From JBGPHT01 sp041484525 (GTDB taxonomy: Bacteria > Acidobacteriota > Terriglobia > Bryobacterales > Bryobacteraceae), in NCBI GenBank assembly GCA_041484525.1, contig JBGPHT010000060.1, positions 1 to 42,103 on the forward strand: a stretch of 42,103 bases of DNA. The letters run 5' to 3'. How positions within the stretch are numbered: position 1 is the first letter of the stretch; every line of letters starts with the position of its first letter. A program made the position numbers and the translations under genes. Positions 1 through 6,537 of the stretch are shown here, piece by piece. Below the pieces are notes generated by a model. That model was not told the origin of the DNA. It worked only from the letters and a program-made list of their open reading frames with translations, and made no database searches.

Positions 1-421
1 GCGCTTCGCGCCAGTCGTGGCGACGGCCCTGTCGGGATGAGTGTCGGCGTGCCTAGAATCTTATGCACACCGGGCCCAAACCATCCAACGAGATAGAAAG
101 GAGACTGCCCAGGAGGCAAACTGAGGACGCCGACGATCAAGCCGGCACACGACAATCAACAGGTCGAGGACGCCACATCAATTGCGGCGCGTGGCCTCAT
201 TCTGCGCATAATCCAGGTGATAAAGAGCATGATTTCTCAATCGAATCGGACTCGCGATCAATTCTACGGAGCCACAAAACGCACAGCCAAAAAAGCATCT
301 GTGCAATTCCTTAAGCTCTCTGCCTCCACAGAGTCTGAATAGTACCAGCCTACCCAAACAGGGGGAATGCCTGTGCTATTGTTTAGTTGCATAATGATGT
401 CAGAGTTGGAGAGGTGTGCCC
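1..421. other. Intergenic stretch, no supported gene
   Basis: No convincing coding sequence was found. An open frame at 63-314 (plus) is preceded by a TAGAAT box at 54-59, but its translation is low-complexity polar sequence without recognisable features, and the box is only 3 bases from the ATG. It may be the decayed start of a gene. The last bases hold the ribosome binding site of the next gene (GGAGAGG, 408-414). Confidence 0.5.
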
Positions 422-784
422 GTGTCTGCCGTGGTCGAAGATCGTCGTACCGAAAGACAACATCGCTCTAAGCAATTGATAATAAAGCACTTTGTGTTCC
501 GCTGCATCGTTTTCCCTCGTAATGGCCAATATCTCGCAGAGTGCATTGATCTTAATCGGGTTGTACGCGCCGATACCCCGCATAATGCCCTACAGTCGCT
601 AGAGCAGGCGATGGTTGGGTATTTGACGGTAGCGTTGAGTGGAGATGCCAATGGCTTGGTGCCACGTCCGTCTCCTCTCAGCCATCGCGCTCGTTACCAC
701 TTTTTTGCCTTTCTGGCGGCCGTCCTCACTGGACCACAGCGCAATTTTCTAGCGAGTGACTGGTCCCCAGCCTGTTCGTGCTAG
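422..784 (+). CDS. HicB-like (DUF1902-type) small protein
   Basis: About 120 residues. The segment FRCIVFPRNGQYLAECIDL followed by a helix (NALQSLEQAMVGYL) resembles the partly degraded RNase H fold of HicB antitoxins, where a strand-rich half is followed by a helix. The part after it (LVPRPSPLSHRARYHFF) is a tail seen on solitary HicB-like proteins. No HicA toxin lies next to it, so it is not an obvious toxin-antitoxin pair. A GTG at 416 is in frame, but GGAGAGG at 408-414 ends one base before it. The GTG at 422 has a normal 7-base spacing and is preferred. Function unknown; the family match is by eye. Confidence 0.6.
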   Translation: MSAVVEDRRTERQHRSKQLIIKHFVFRCIVFPRNGQYLAECIDLNRVVRADTPHNALQSLEQAMVGYLTVALSGDANGLVPRPSPLSHRARYHFFAFLAAVLTGPQRNFLASDWSPACSC

Positions 785-786
785 CC

Positions 787-955
787 ATGGCCAACATCCC
801 CAGAGTTCCCGAGGATCAGTTCAACGCCGTGCTCCGCGCGCCTGTTGAATGCGCCGCCGATGCCGATGGCGGAGATCCCACGCAAACGTGCACCGCAGCA
901 GCCCACGGCGAAGCGGAAGGCGAAGAAAGGGCAGCTAGAACGGCTCGCCGTCTAG
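787..955 (+). pseudogene. Possible frameshifted small ORF beside the IS transposase
   Basis: From ATG 787, 18 codons read as a plausible protein start (MANIPRVPEDQFNAVLRA). If one base at 841 is skipped, the frame continues for 37 more codons (LLNAPPMPMAEIPRKRAP, then a lysine/arginine-rich tail) to TAG at 953-955. The unshifted frame turns into alanine/glycine/glutamate-rich sequence. The end overlaps the 3' end of the opposite-strand transposase (935-937). It could be a small passenger or flanking gene with a one-base insertion. No Shine-Dalgarno sequence is clear. Function unknown. Confidence 0.25.
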
Positions 956-1930
956 TTCGACTTCCGGCCCCGCATCCGGCACTTCGTCTACCGACTGAAT
1001 CAGCTTCGCGTACGGCATTGCGGAGCCTATCACAAGGGCCACGATCACGGGAGTGAACATCTCCTGCGCGTCGCGATTGTTCCATTTGAACTGGGCCTCG
1101 GAGAGATAGCGGTGCAGGTGCTTTATCGAAACCTGATGGAATGAGCCTATGATTGCGCGCTTGAGCAGGCCCCAGTAGCCGTCAATCGTGCCGGTGTGAA
1201 CGTCGTCGCGCACCCATTCTTTCGCGGAGTGGTTCACTATTTCGTGCTTCTGGATATTGCTCGGCATCCGGTCGTACAAGCGGCTATCGTCGGTGTAGAC
1301 CGCATCGGCAGTGATTGAGATGTTGTCGCGGAGTTTCCCGGCAACATTGTGCCGGTTGATGCGCGAGACGTGGAACGTGCGAGCCTTGCCGTCGCGTTCG
1401 ACCATCCCGAACACCGGCTCCTTCTCCCACTTTCCACGCTTGCGGCGCTTGTCATATTTCTTCGCGCCGACATAGGTTTCGTCTACCTCCACCGTGCCGG
1501 TGAGCGGTTCGGCAGTCGCTTACTCAAACAGGCTCATTGCTTCGCGGATGCGATGATTCAGAAACCATGCGGTCTTGTAAGCGCATCCGATGTCGCGCTT
1601 CATTTGCAGGGCGCTCAGGCTCTTTTTCGCATTGCACATGAGGGCCACCGCCATGAACCACTTGTCGAGATCCAAATGAGTATCGCCAAAGAGTGTGCCC
1701 GTGATAGGCGAGAACTGATGTTTGCAGGCTCGGCACTGGTAGATGTAGCGGGTTTTCTGTGCGCCCTTGCTGTTTGGCTTGCTCTTCGTGGCCAGGAACG
1801 TTACGTCGGGACCGTCACACTTCAAGCAGCGGACGCCATCGGGCCAGCGGATCGCGGCAAGGTGCTGAACACAGATTTCTTCAGTAGCGAACTTCTTCGT
1901 TACGTCTATCAGGTTCATTTGCTTGCTCAC
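935..1930 (-). pseudogene. IS1595-family (ISXO2-like) transposase with internal stop
   Basis: The N-terminal half (from GTG 1930) carries a zinc-ribbon pattern (CLKC and CRACKHQFSPITGTLF) followed by a helical region. This is the zinc-binding N-terminus of IS1595/ISXO2 transposases. The C-terminal half holds the DDE/DDN-type core: EVDETYVGAKK, YTDDSRLYDR, HTGTIDGYWGLLKR and a final FKWNNR. The halves are in one frame, separated only by TAA at 1520-1522. Nine sense codons link that stop to GTG 1492. This is a nonsense mutation, not a frameshift, so the enzyme is probably dead unless read through or supplied in trans. Full length about 330 codons, normal for the family. No terminal inverted repeat pair could be fixed by eye. 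Confidence 0.85.
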
Positions 1931-1937
1931 AGGATCT

Positions 1938-1966
1938 AGTATGGGACTGGCACCTCACTTTGTCAA
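1938..1966 (-). promoter_or_regulatory. Sigma-70-type promoter of the transposase
   Basis: On the minus strand TTGACA (1966-1961) is followed after exactly 17 bases by CATACT (1943-1938), just ahead of the transposase GTG at 1930. The -35 box is a perfect consensus match and the -10 matches 4 of 6. It lies between the alr stop and the transposase. Confidence 0.5.
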
Positions 1967-1977
1967 GTAGATAATCA

Positions 1978-3108
1978 CTACACGTAGACACGCCGCACGC
2001 GCGCGCTGATGCTGCAGAGGATGTTGTACGAGATCGTCCCCGCCACGCGCGCGATCTGTTGCGCATCGAGGCGCGCCTCCCCTTCGACGCCGAGGAGCGT
2101 GACCTCATCGCCCGGCCCGAGCGCCGTGGTGTGGCTGAGGTCGATGGTCGTAAGGTCCATCGAAATGGTGCCGAGGATGGGGGTGAGCTTACCATCCGCG
2201 ATCACCTTGCCGCGATTCGAAAGGCGGTGGAAAATACCGTCCGCGTATCCCGCCGCCAGGATGCCGATGCGCATGGGGTGGGGCGCGCGGAAGGTGCCGC
2301 CATAGCCGACCAGCGCGCCTTCCGGAAGATCCTTCACCGCCAGCAGCTTGGCTTTCCAGGTGAGCGCCGGCTGGACATCGAGGAGCTGCCGCGGGGCGTC
2401 GCCGCGCGCCGGCGAGACATACCCGTAGAGCGCATGGCCGGCGCGGACCATGTTGTGCCAGCCTTCGGTACGCCCGTAACCGATGGCGTTGGTGCTCGAC
2501 GTGTGCAGGCGCGCCGCGCGCACTCCAGCCTGCCGCAACTCGGCGCCGACGGCATGGAAATGAGCGAGCTGCTCGGGCGTCTGGGTGCTGGTGTAATCGG
2601 CCGCGGACGCGAAGTGGGTCATGAGCCCTTCGAGTTGCGCGTGGCGATTTCGCTCGAGCGCCGCCACGATCTCGCCGGCGGTCGCGCGCGTGCCCAGGCG
2701 CCCCATGCCGGAATCGATCTTGAGGTGGTAGCGGATGGCCTTGCCGGAGGCGCGCGCCAGCCGGTCGATCTCCGCCATCTGTTCGAGAGAATGAACAGCG
2801 GGCGTGAGATCGTGCTCTACCAGCGCGTCGCCCTCATAGGAGAGGAACCCGCCCATGACGAGAATGCGCGCCTCGTGGATGCCGCCCGTGCGCAACGTGA
2901 CACCTTCATCCACCGAGCTGACGGCGAGCCACTTGGCGCCTTCGGCCGTGAGCACCCGCGAGACCTCGAGCGCGCCATGGCCGTAAGCGTCCGCCTTGAC
3001 AACCGCGGTGACGTCTACCGACGGTCCGACGACTGCACAGACATTACGGTAATTGCGGGCGATCTGCTCGCGGGAGACGAGCACGTACGAGCGATAAGGA
3101 GCGGCCAC
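1978..3108 (-). CDS. alr: Alanine racemase
   Basis: PLP-dependent enzyme interconverting L- and D-alanine, supplying D-alanine for peptidoglycan. 376 residues, normal for the family. The PLP-binding lysine is in AVVKADAYGHGA (K38). The second catalytic base is the tyrosine in ALVGYGGTF (Y269). The barrel motif KIDSGMGRLGT and the C-terminal GTISMDLT segment are present. The start is GTG at 3108. A TAGAAT box at 3121-3116 ends only 7 bases before it and no good Shine-Dalgarno sequence is present, so the transcript may be leaderless. The gene follows the VOC protein gene on the same strand with a 35-base gap. Confidence 0.95.
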   Translation of the reverse strand: MAAPYRSYVLVSREQIARNYRNVCAVVGPSVDVTAVVKADAYGHGALEVSRVLTAEGAKWLAVSSVDEGVTLRTGGIHEARILVMGGFLSYEGDALVEHDLTPAVHSLEQMAEIDRLARASGKAIRYHLKIDSGMGRLGTRATAGEIVAALERNRHAQLEGLMTHFASAADYTSTQTPEQLAHFHAVGAELRQAGVRAARLHTSSTNAIGYGRTEGWHNMVRAGHALYGYVSPARGDAPRQLLDVQPALTWKAKLLAVKDLPEGALVGYGGTFRAPHPMRIGILAAGYADGIFHRLSNRGKVIADGKLTPILGTISMDLTTIDLSHTTALGPGDEVTLLGVEGEARLDAQQIARVAGTISYNILCSISARVRRVYV

Positions 3109-3143
3109 TCACTTCATTCTAGGCCCGGACCAACCGGAATCCC

Positions 3144-3539
3144 TCAGTCGCCGTCCCACGCGCGCGGCACTTCCGACATCAGCGCCAGCAAATTCCTGTC
3201 CGGATCGCGGAAGAACGCCATCCATAGATCATGGTCCGGCATCCTCGCCAAAAGGTGCGGGTCGCGGTCGATGGTCACGCCCCGCTCCGTCAGCGCCTGG
3301 AACACCTGCTGGATGTCCGGCACCTTGAAATAGACCACGAAGCTCTGCCCGTCACCCGCCTTTGCCGCGCCGGTGAGCATCAGCCGCACTCCCCCGCAGT
3401 CGAAAAACCCCATGTTCGGCACCTGAAACAGCAGCTTCATCCCCAGCGTGTCGCGGTAGAACGCGATGGCACGGTCCACCTGGGTGACGGTGAGAGCGAT
3501 CTGCCCGATGGCGGAAAGGTGCAAGGGCGCGGTATCCAT
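3144..3539 (-). CDS. VOC-family (glyoxalase-like) protein
   Basis: 131 residues from ATG 3539, a single vicinal-oxygen-chelate domain: a first beta-alpha-beta-beta-beta module (QIALTVTQVDRAIAFYRDTLG) and a second with DHDLWMAFFRDPDRNLLALMSE, which carries the terminal metal-ligand glutamate position. Members include glyoxalase I, dioxygenases and antibiotic-binding proteins; substrate cannot be assigned. A longer start at 3566 exists, but the ATG at 3539 has a GAGG Shine-Dalgarno sequence just upstream. Possibly co-transcribed with the small gene upstream and alr downstream. Confidence 0.85.
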   Translation of the reverse strand: MDTAPLHLSAIGQIALTVTQVDRAIAFYRDTLGMKLLFQVPNMGFFDCGGVRLMLTGAAKAGDGQSFVVYFKVPDIQQVFQALTERGVTIDRDPHLLARMPDHDLWMAFFRDPDRNLLALMSEVPRAWDGD

Positions 3540-3572
3540 GGTCCACCTCGCGGATTGGACCATCATAGCCGA

Positions 3573-3803
3573 CTACCGCAGCGGGGCGGATTGCTCGAGG
3601 TGGCGCAGCAAGCGCCAGCAGGCGGCGGAGCGGTCCGGGTCGGGACGCGCGCTTCCCATGGCGCCAAGCACGCTGGTAAGCACTTCCTGGCGCTCCTCCT
3701 CGAACGTGGAACTGGCAAGCGCCGGAGATCCCGCCTCCCGATGGGCGTACCACGCAAGTGGTAAGGACTGGTTGGACGTCTGGGTCGCGATAGATATGCG
3801 CAT
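3573..3803 (-). CDS. Small hypothetical protein downstream of a sigma-28-like promoter
   Basis: A 76-codon frame from ATG 3803 (extendable to TTG 3818). The product has no recognised domain; its middle is acidic and helical (FEEERQEVLTSVLGAM) and its end is arginine-rich. The main support is positional: a near-consensus sigma-28 promoter on this strand (TAAT, 15 bases, GCCGATAA at 3848-3822) ends 18 bases before the ATG. This predicts a transcript of the flagellar regulon starting around 3815. The frame stops 33 bases before the VOC gene start. It could equally be untranslated leader of that gene. Confidence 0.35.
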   Translation of the reverse strand: MRISIATQTSNQSLPLAWYAHREAGSPALASSTFEEERQEVLTSVLGAMGSARPDPDRSAACWRLLRHLEQSAPLR

Positions 3804-3821
3804 ATCCGCCTTCTGCAAGGC

Positions 3822-3848
3822 TTATCGGCCGCGACTTGGCCGGCATTA
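3822..3848 (-). promoter_or_regulatory. Sigma-28 (FliA)-type promoter, minus strand
   Basis: Read on the minus strand: TAAT (3848-3845), 15 bases, GCCGATAA (3829-3822). The sigma-28 consensus is TAAA-N15-GCCGATAA, so only one -35 base differs. It points towards the small ORF at 3803-3573 and the VOC gene. Its -35 overlaps that of the plus-strand promoter through the palindrome CATTAATG (3844-3851). Confidence 0.6.
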
Positions 3849-3874
3849 ATGAATTGGCCCAATCGTGCCGATAG
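3847..3874 (+). promoter_or_regulatory. Sigma-28-like promoter of the flbD-mot operon
   Basis: TAAT (3847-3850), 16 bases, GCCGATAG (3867-3874), then GGAGG (3882-3886) and the flbD ATG at 3891. The -10 differs from GCCGATAA in the last base, and the spacer is one base longer than ideal. Predicted transcription start is close to 3881, giving a very short leader. Confidence 0.5.
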
Positions 3875-3890
3875 AGTTCACGGAGGCCAA

Positions 3891-4106
3891 ATGATCCGTT
3901 TGACCAGGCTCAATGGCGGGCCGCTCGTCCTCAACTCGGACCTGATCGAACATATCGAAGTCACGCCGGATACCGTCATCACATTGACCACGGGGCAGAT
4001 CATGCGGGTGTGCGAAACAGCCGATGAGGTAATCGAGAGGATCATCGAGTTCCGCCGCCAGATCAACGCGCCGGCTCCACCGCCGGCGACCGATACTAAT
4101 GGCTGA
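3891..4106 (+). CDS. flbD: Flagellar FlbD/SwrD-family protein
   Basis: 71 residues beginning MIRLTRLNGGPLVLNSDLIE, the hallmark of the short FlbD (SwrD) family found beside motA in many phyla. It should not be confused with the Caulobacter regulator of the same name. In Bacillus, SwrD raises flagellar motor torque. The frame is open back to ATG 3849, but GGAGG at 3882-3886 and the family start place initiation at 3891. The gene overlaps motA by 8 bases, so the two are translationally coupled. The C-terminal tail is proline-rich. Confidence 0.9.
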   Translation: MIRLTRLNGGPLVLNSDLIEHIEVTPDTVITLTTGQIMRVCETADEVIERIIEFRRQINAPAPPPATDTNG

Positions 4107-5028
4107 CACCCCACAGTCCGTCAAACCGGCACCGTTCCCAACCTCGGGGAAGCCGGCACCGAAAGGCGGGGGAATGCGGCCGGATCTGGCCACGCTGGCG
4201 GGGATCGCGATGGCTGGGGCCGGCATCATCGGCGGCCTGATCCTCGAAAAGGGCAGGATTGAAGACATTGCGCAGTTCACCGCCGCCATGATCGTCATGG
4301 GCGGAACGTTCGGCGCCGTCCTGGTGACCACGCCGATGCCGGTCGTGCTGCGCGCCATTGCCGGTCTGAAGATTGTGTTCGTGGAGCCGGACAGCTCGGC
4401 CTCAGGCACCATCGAAGAGCTCATTCAATATGCCACCAAGGCGCGCAAGAACGGCATCGTGAGCCTGGAAGAGGAGGCCTCGGCCATCAGCGATCCTTTC
4501 CTGCGGAAGGCGCTCAGCCTGGCGGTGGACGGCACGGACCTGCAGGAGCTCCGCAACATCATGGAGATCGATATCGACTTGATCGAGCAGGCGTCCGAAG
4601 CCGAGGCCAGGGTTTGGGAATCGGCCGGCGGCTACTCGCCCACCATCGGCATCATCGGCGCCGTGCTGGGGCTGATCCAGGTAATGAAGCACCTGGAAGA
4701 TATCAAAGAAGTCGGGCACGGCATCGCCGTAGCATTCGTGGCCACGGTCTATGGCGTCGGCCTAGCCAACATTTTCTTCCTGCCTTTCAGCAACAAACTT
4801 CGCGCGCGCATGCAGGCGGCGACGCTGATGAAAGATATGACGCTCGAGGGAGTGGTCGGCATCATCGAAGGCCTGAACCCGACCCTCATCCGCCTGAAAC
4901 TGGACGCCTACAACCCGGAGCCGGCCAAGAAGCCAAAGGCGAAAAAAGCCCCGGGCGCGGCTCGGCCGCAAACCAAACCCGGAACCGCCCGGCCAGCGGC
5001 GGCGGCCAAGACTGCGGGCAACGCATGA
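4099..5028 (+). CDS. motA: Flagellar motor stator protein MotA
   Basis: 309 residues of the MotA/TolQ/ExbB family. With MotB it forms the ion-conducting stator that drives rotation. About 25 proline/glycine-rich N-terminal residues precede a first membrane segment (LAGIAMAGAGIIGGLIL), a second segment near residues 55-90, a cytoplasmic domain, and the paired C-terminal segments with the conserved motif GGYSPTIGIIGAVLGLIQVM. The C-terminus carries an unusual lysine/alanine/proline tail of about 35 residues. The start overlaps flbD and the stop overlaps the motB start (ATGA). Confidence 0.94.
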   Translation: MADTPQSVKPAPFPTSGKPAPKGGGMRPDLATLAGIAMAGAGIIGGLILEKGRIEDIAQFTAAMIVMGGTFGAVLVTTPMPVVLRAIAGLKIVFVEPDSSASGTIEELIQYATKARKNGIVSLEEEASAISDPFLRKALSLAVDGTDLQELRNIMEIDIDLIEQASEAEARVWESAGGYSPTIGIIGAVLGLIQVMKHLEDIKEVGHGIAVAFVATVYGVGLANIFFLPFSNKLRARMQAATLMKDMTLEGVVGIIEGLNPTLIRLKLDAYNPEPAKKPKAKKAPGAARPQTKPGTARPAAAAKTAGNA

Positions 5029-5855
5029 GGCGGATCAGGAAACCGGCGCACGAGAACCACGAACGCTGGCTGATCTCCTATGCCGATTTCATCACCCTCC
5101 TGTTCGCCTTCTTCGTGGTGATGTTCGCCTCCAATCAGGCGGACAGGTCCAAGTCCAAGATGATCTCCGATTCCGTCCGGGACGCGCTCGAGCATGGCCA
5201 GCTTTCCGACACCATCGCCACCGCCCTCGGCCGCGGCAGGCACGAGGCGCGCAAAGCACCCCGTACGCCCGATCCCGCCAACAAGGAGGAACACATCGCG
5301 TTTCCCAAAGTGCCCGATCCCGACCCCAACCCGGCCGATCTCAAGAAGTCGCTCGATACCCTGCAAAAGGGACTCGACCCGGAGCTGAAGAGCGGAAAGT
5401 TGACCCTCCAGCTCCTGCCGCGCGGCCTGGTGATCAGCCTGCGCGAGGCCGCCTTCTTCGCCTCCGGGGACGACGCCGTGGCGCCCGGAAGCGTCCCCGT
5501 CCTGCAGAAGATCGCCGCCGTGATTCAGCGGCTGCCGAATCCCGTGCGCCTCGAAGGCAATACAGATTCGATCCCGATTCACAACGCGCGATTCACCAGC
5601 AACTGGCAGCTCTCCGCCGCGCGCGCCATCGCCATGTTGGAGGCGCTGGCGGACCGCTGCTCCGTTCCCCGGGTACGCATGGCCATCGCCGGGTACGCCG
5701 AAAATGCGCCTTCGGACACCAATGAGACCGCCGAAGGCAGAGCTCACAACCGCCGCGTGGATGTAGTGCTGCTGACTACCCAGGGGCAGCGTGCCGAGCC
5801 CTCGCCGTCGGCCTCCGCTCCCCTGCCACCCAAAGAGAGAGGAAACGACAAATGA
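5025..5855 (+). CDS. motB: Flagellar motor stator protein MotB
   Basis: 276 residues. A basic N-terminus is followed by one membrane helix WLISYADFITLLFAFFVVMF. Asp21 in SYADF matches the proton-binding aspartate of MotB. A plug/linker region follows, then an OmpA-like peptidoglycan-binding domain from about residue 110, including LEGNTDSIPI and a final NRRVDVVLL. The frame is open far upstream inside motA, but the ATG at 5025 overlaps the motA stop and the protein start matches the family. The stop overlaps the fliW start by 4 bases. Confidence 0.94.
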   Translation: MRRIRKPAHENHERWLISYADFITLLFAFFVVMFASNQADRSKSKMISDSVRDALEHGQLSDTIATALGRGRHEARKAPRTPDPANKEEHIAFPKVPDPDPNPADLKKSLDTLQKGLDPELKSGKLTLQLLPRGLVISLREAAFFASGDDAVAPGSVPVLQKIAAVIQRLPNPVRLEGNTDSIPIHNARFTSNWQLSAARAIAMLEALADRCSVPRVRMAIAGYAENAPSDTNETAEGRAHNRRVDVVLLTTQGQRAEPSPSASAPLPPKERGNDK

Positions 5856-6307
5856 CGTTTAACAGCGCCCATCTGGGCAGAATAGAAGTGGACGAGTCGT
5901 CCACCATTGAATTTCCGCGGGGCTTGCCGGGGTTTGAAGACCGGCACCGGTTCCTGCTGATGCACCATCCGGCGAACGAGGGACTGGTGTTCCTCCAGAG
6001 CCTCGAAACACCGGATCTGTGTTTTCTGGCGCTGCCCGCGCGATCCATCCGCGACGACTACCAGCTTGCCATTCCGGACGAGGACCTGGAGGTGCTTGGA
6101 TACCCGCACGGCCATTGTCCCGAGATCGGTAAAGACGTGATCGCGCTGGCGGTGCTCTCGCTCGTCGAAGGAGAGTCGCCCACGGCCAACCTGCTGTCTC
6201 CCGTGATCATCCAAACCCATACCCGCCGCGCCGTTCAGGCCATCCGCACGGATGACCGCTACCGCTGCCGCGAGCCGCTGGTCGTCGAGGAGGCCGTATG
6301 CTCGTGA
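5852..6307 (+). CDS. fliW: Flagellar assembly factor FliW
   Basis: 151 residues with family signatures FPRGLPGFED and a C-terminal NLLSPVIIQ segment. FliW binds both flagellin and the translational repressor CsrA. When flagellin is exported, FliW is freed from it, binds CsrA and lifts repression of flagellin mRNA (known in Bacillus and Campylobacter). The motB stop overlaps the start, and the 3' end overlaps csrA by 10 bases, the usual fliW-csrA pairing. Confidence 0.95.
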   Translation: MTFNSAHLGRIEVDESSTIEFPRGLPGFEDRHRFLLMHHPANEGLVFLQSLETPDLCFLALPARSIRDDYQLAIPDEDLEVLGYPHGHCPEIGKDVIALAVLSLVEGESPTANLLSPVIIQTHTRRAVQAIRTDDRYRCREPLVVEEAVCS

Positions 6308-6537
6308 TCCGCCGCCACTCAGGCGACGCCATCTCGGTGGGCGATGAAGTCGAGATCGAGATCATCGAATGCGGCGTCAACCGCGTCAAGCTGGGGATCC
6401 GCGCGCCGCAGCACATCTCCGTGCTGCGGCGCGAAGTCAAACTCACACGCGACCAGAACCTGGCGGCCGCGCAGTCGATGTCCGGGGCGGCGCGCCCCGG
6501 CATGCTGGCGCCGTTCGCCGGAGGCAAGCCTTCGTGA
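6298..6537 (+). CDS. csrA: Carbon storage regulator CsrA
   Basis: 79 residues. CsrA is a dimeric RNA-binding protein that recognises GGA in hairpin loops and represses translation. The core MLVIRRHSGDAISVGDEVEI is followed by IRAPQHISVLRREV, containing the RNA-contacting arginine region. The C-terminal extension of about 25 residues after the beta-strand core is somewhat longer than in Escherichia coli. Likely targets are the two GGA hairpins in the fliC leader. The stop overlaps the GTG of the next gene. Confidence 0.95.
   Translation: MLVIRRHSGDAISVGDEVEIEIIECGVNRVKLGIRAPQHISVLRREVKLTRDQNLAAAQSMSGAARPGMLAPFAGGKPS

Noticed and set aside
754..768. GAGTGACTGGTCCCC as left terminal repeat of the IS1595 element
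   Set aside because: It only loosely resembles the complement of the right-hand sequence near 1944-1966, and it lies within the plausible end of the HicB-like gene.
422..784. HicAB toxin-antitoxin module
   Set aside because: No HicA-like partner (short, double-stranded-RNA-binding fold) is found on either side, so only an orphan HicB-like protein is claimed.
2059..3333. Plus-strand open frame of 424 codons
   Set aside because: Antisense to alr, which has all active-site motifs; the frame crosses into the VOC gene and has no recognisable feature.
3851..3876. Sigma-54 promoter for flbD (TTGG...TGCC)
   Set aside because: GG and GC are 9, not 10, bases apart, and a sigma-28 -10 box overlaps and fits better.
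4614..5024. Upstream extension of the motB frame inside motA
   Set aside because: The translation there is arginine/histidine-rich, and motB has a standard N-terminus at 5025 overlapping the motA stop.
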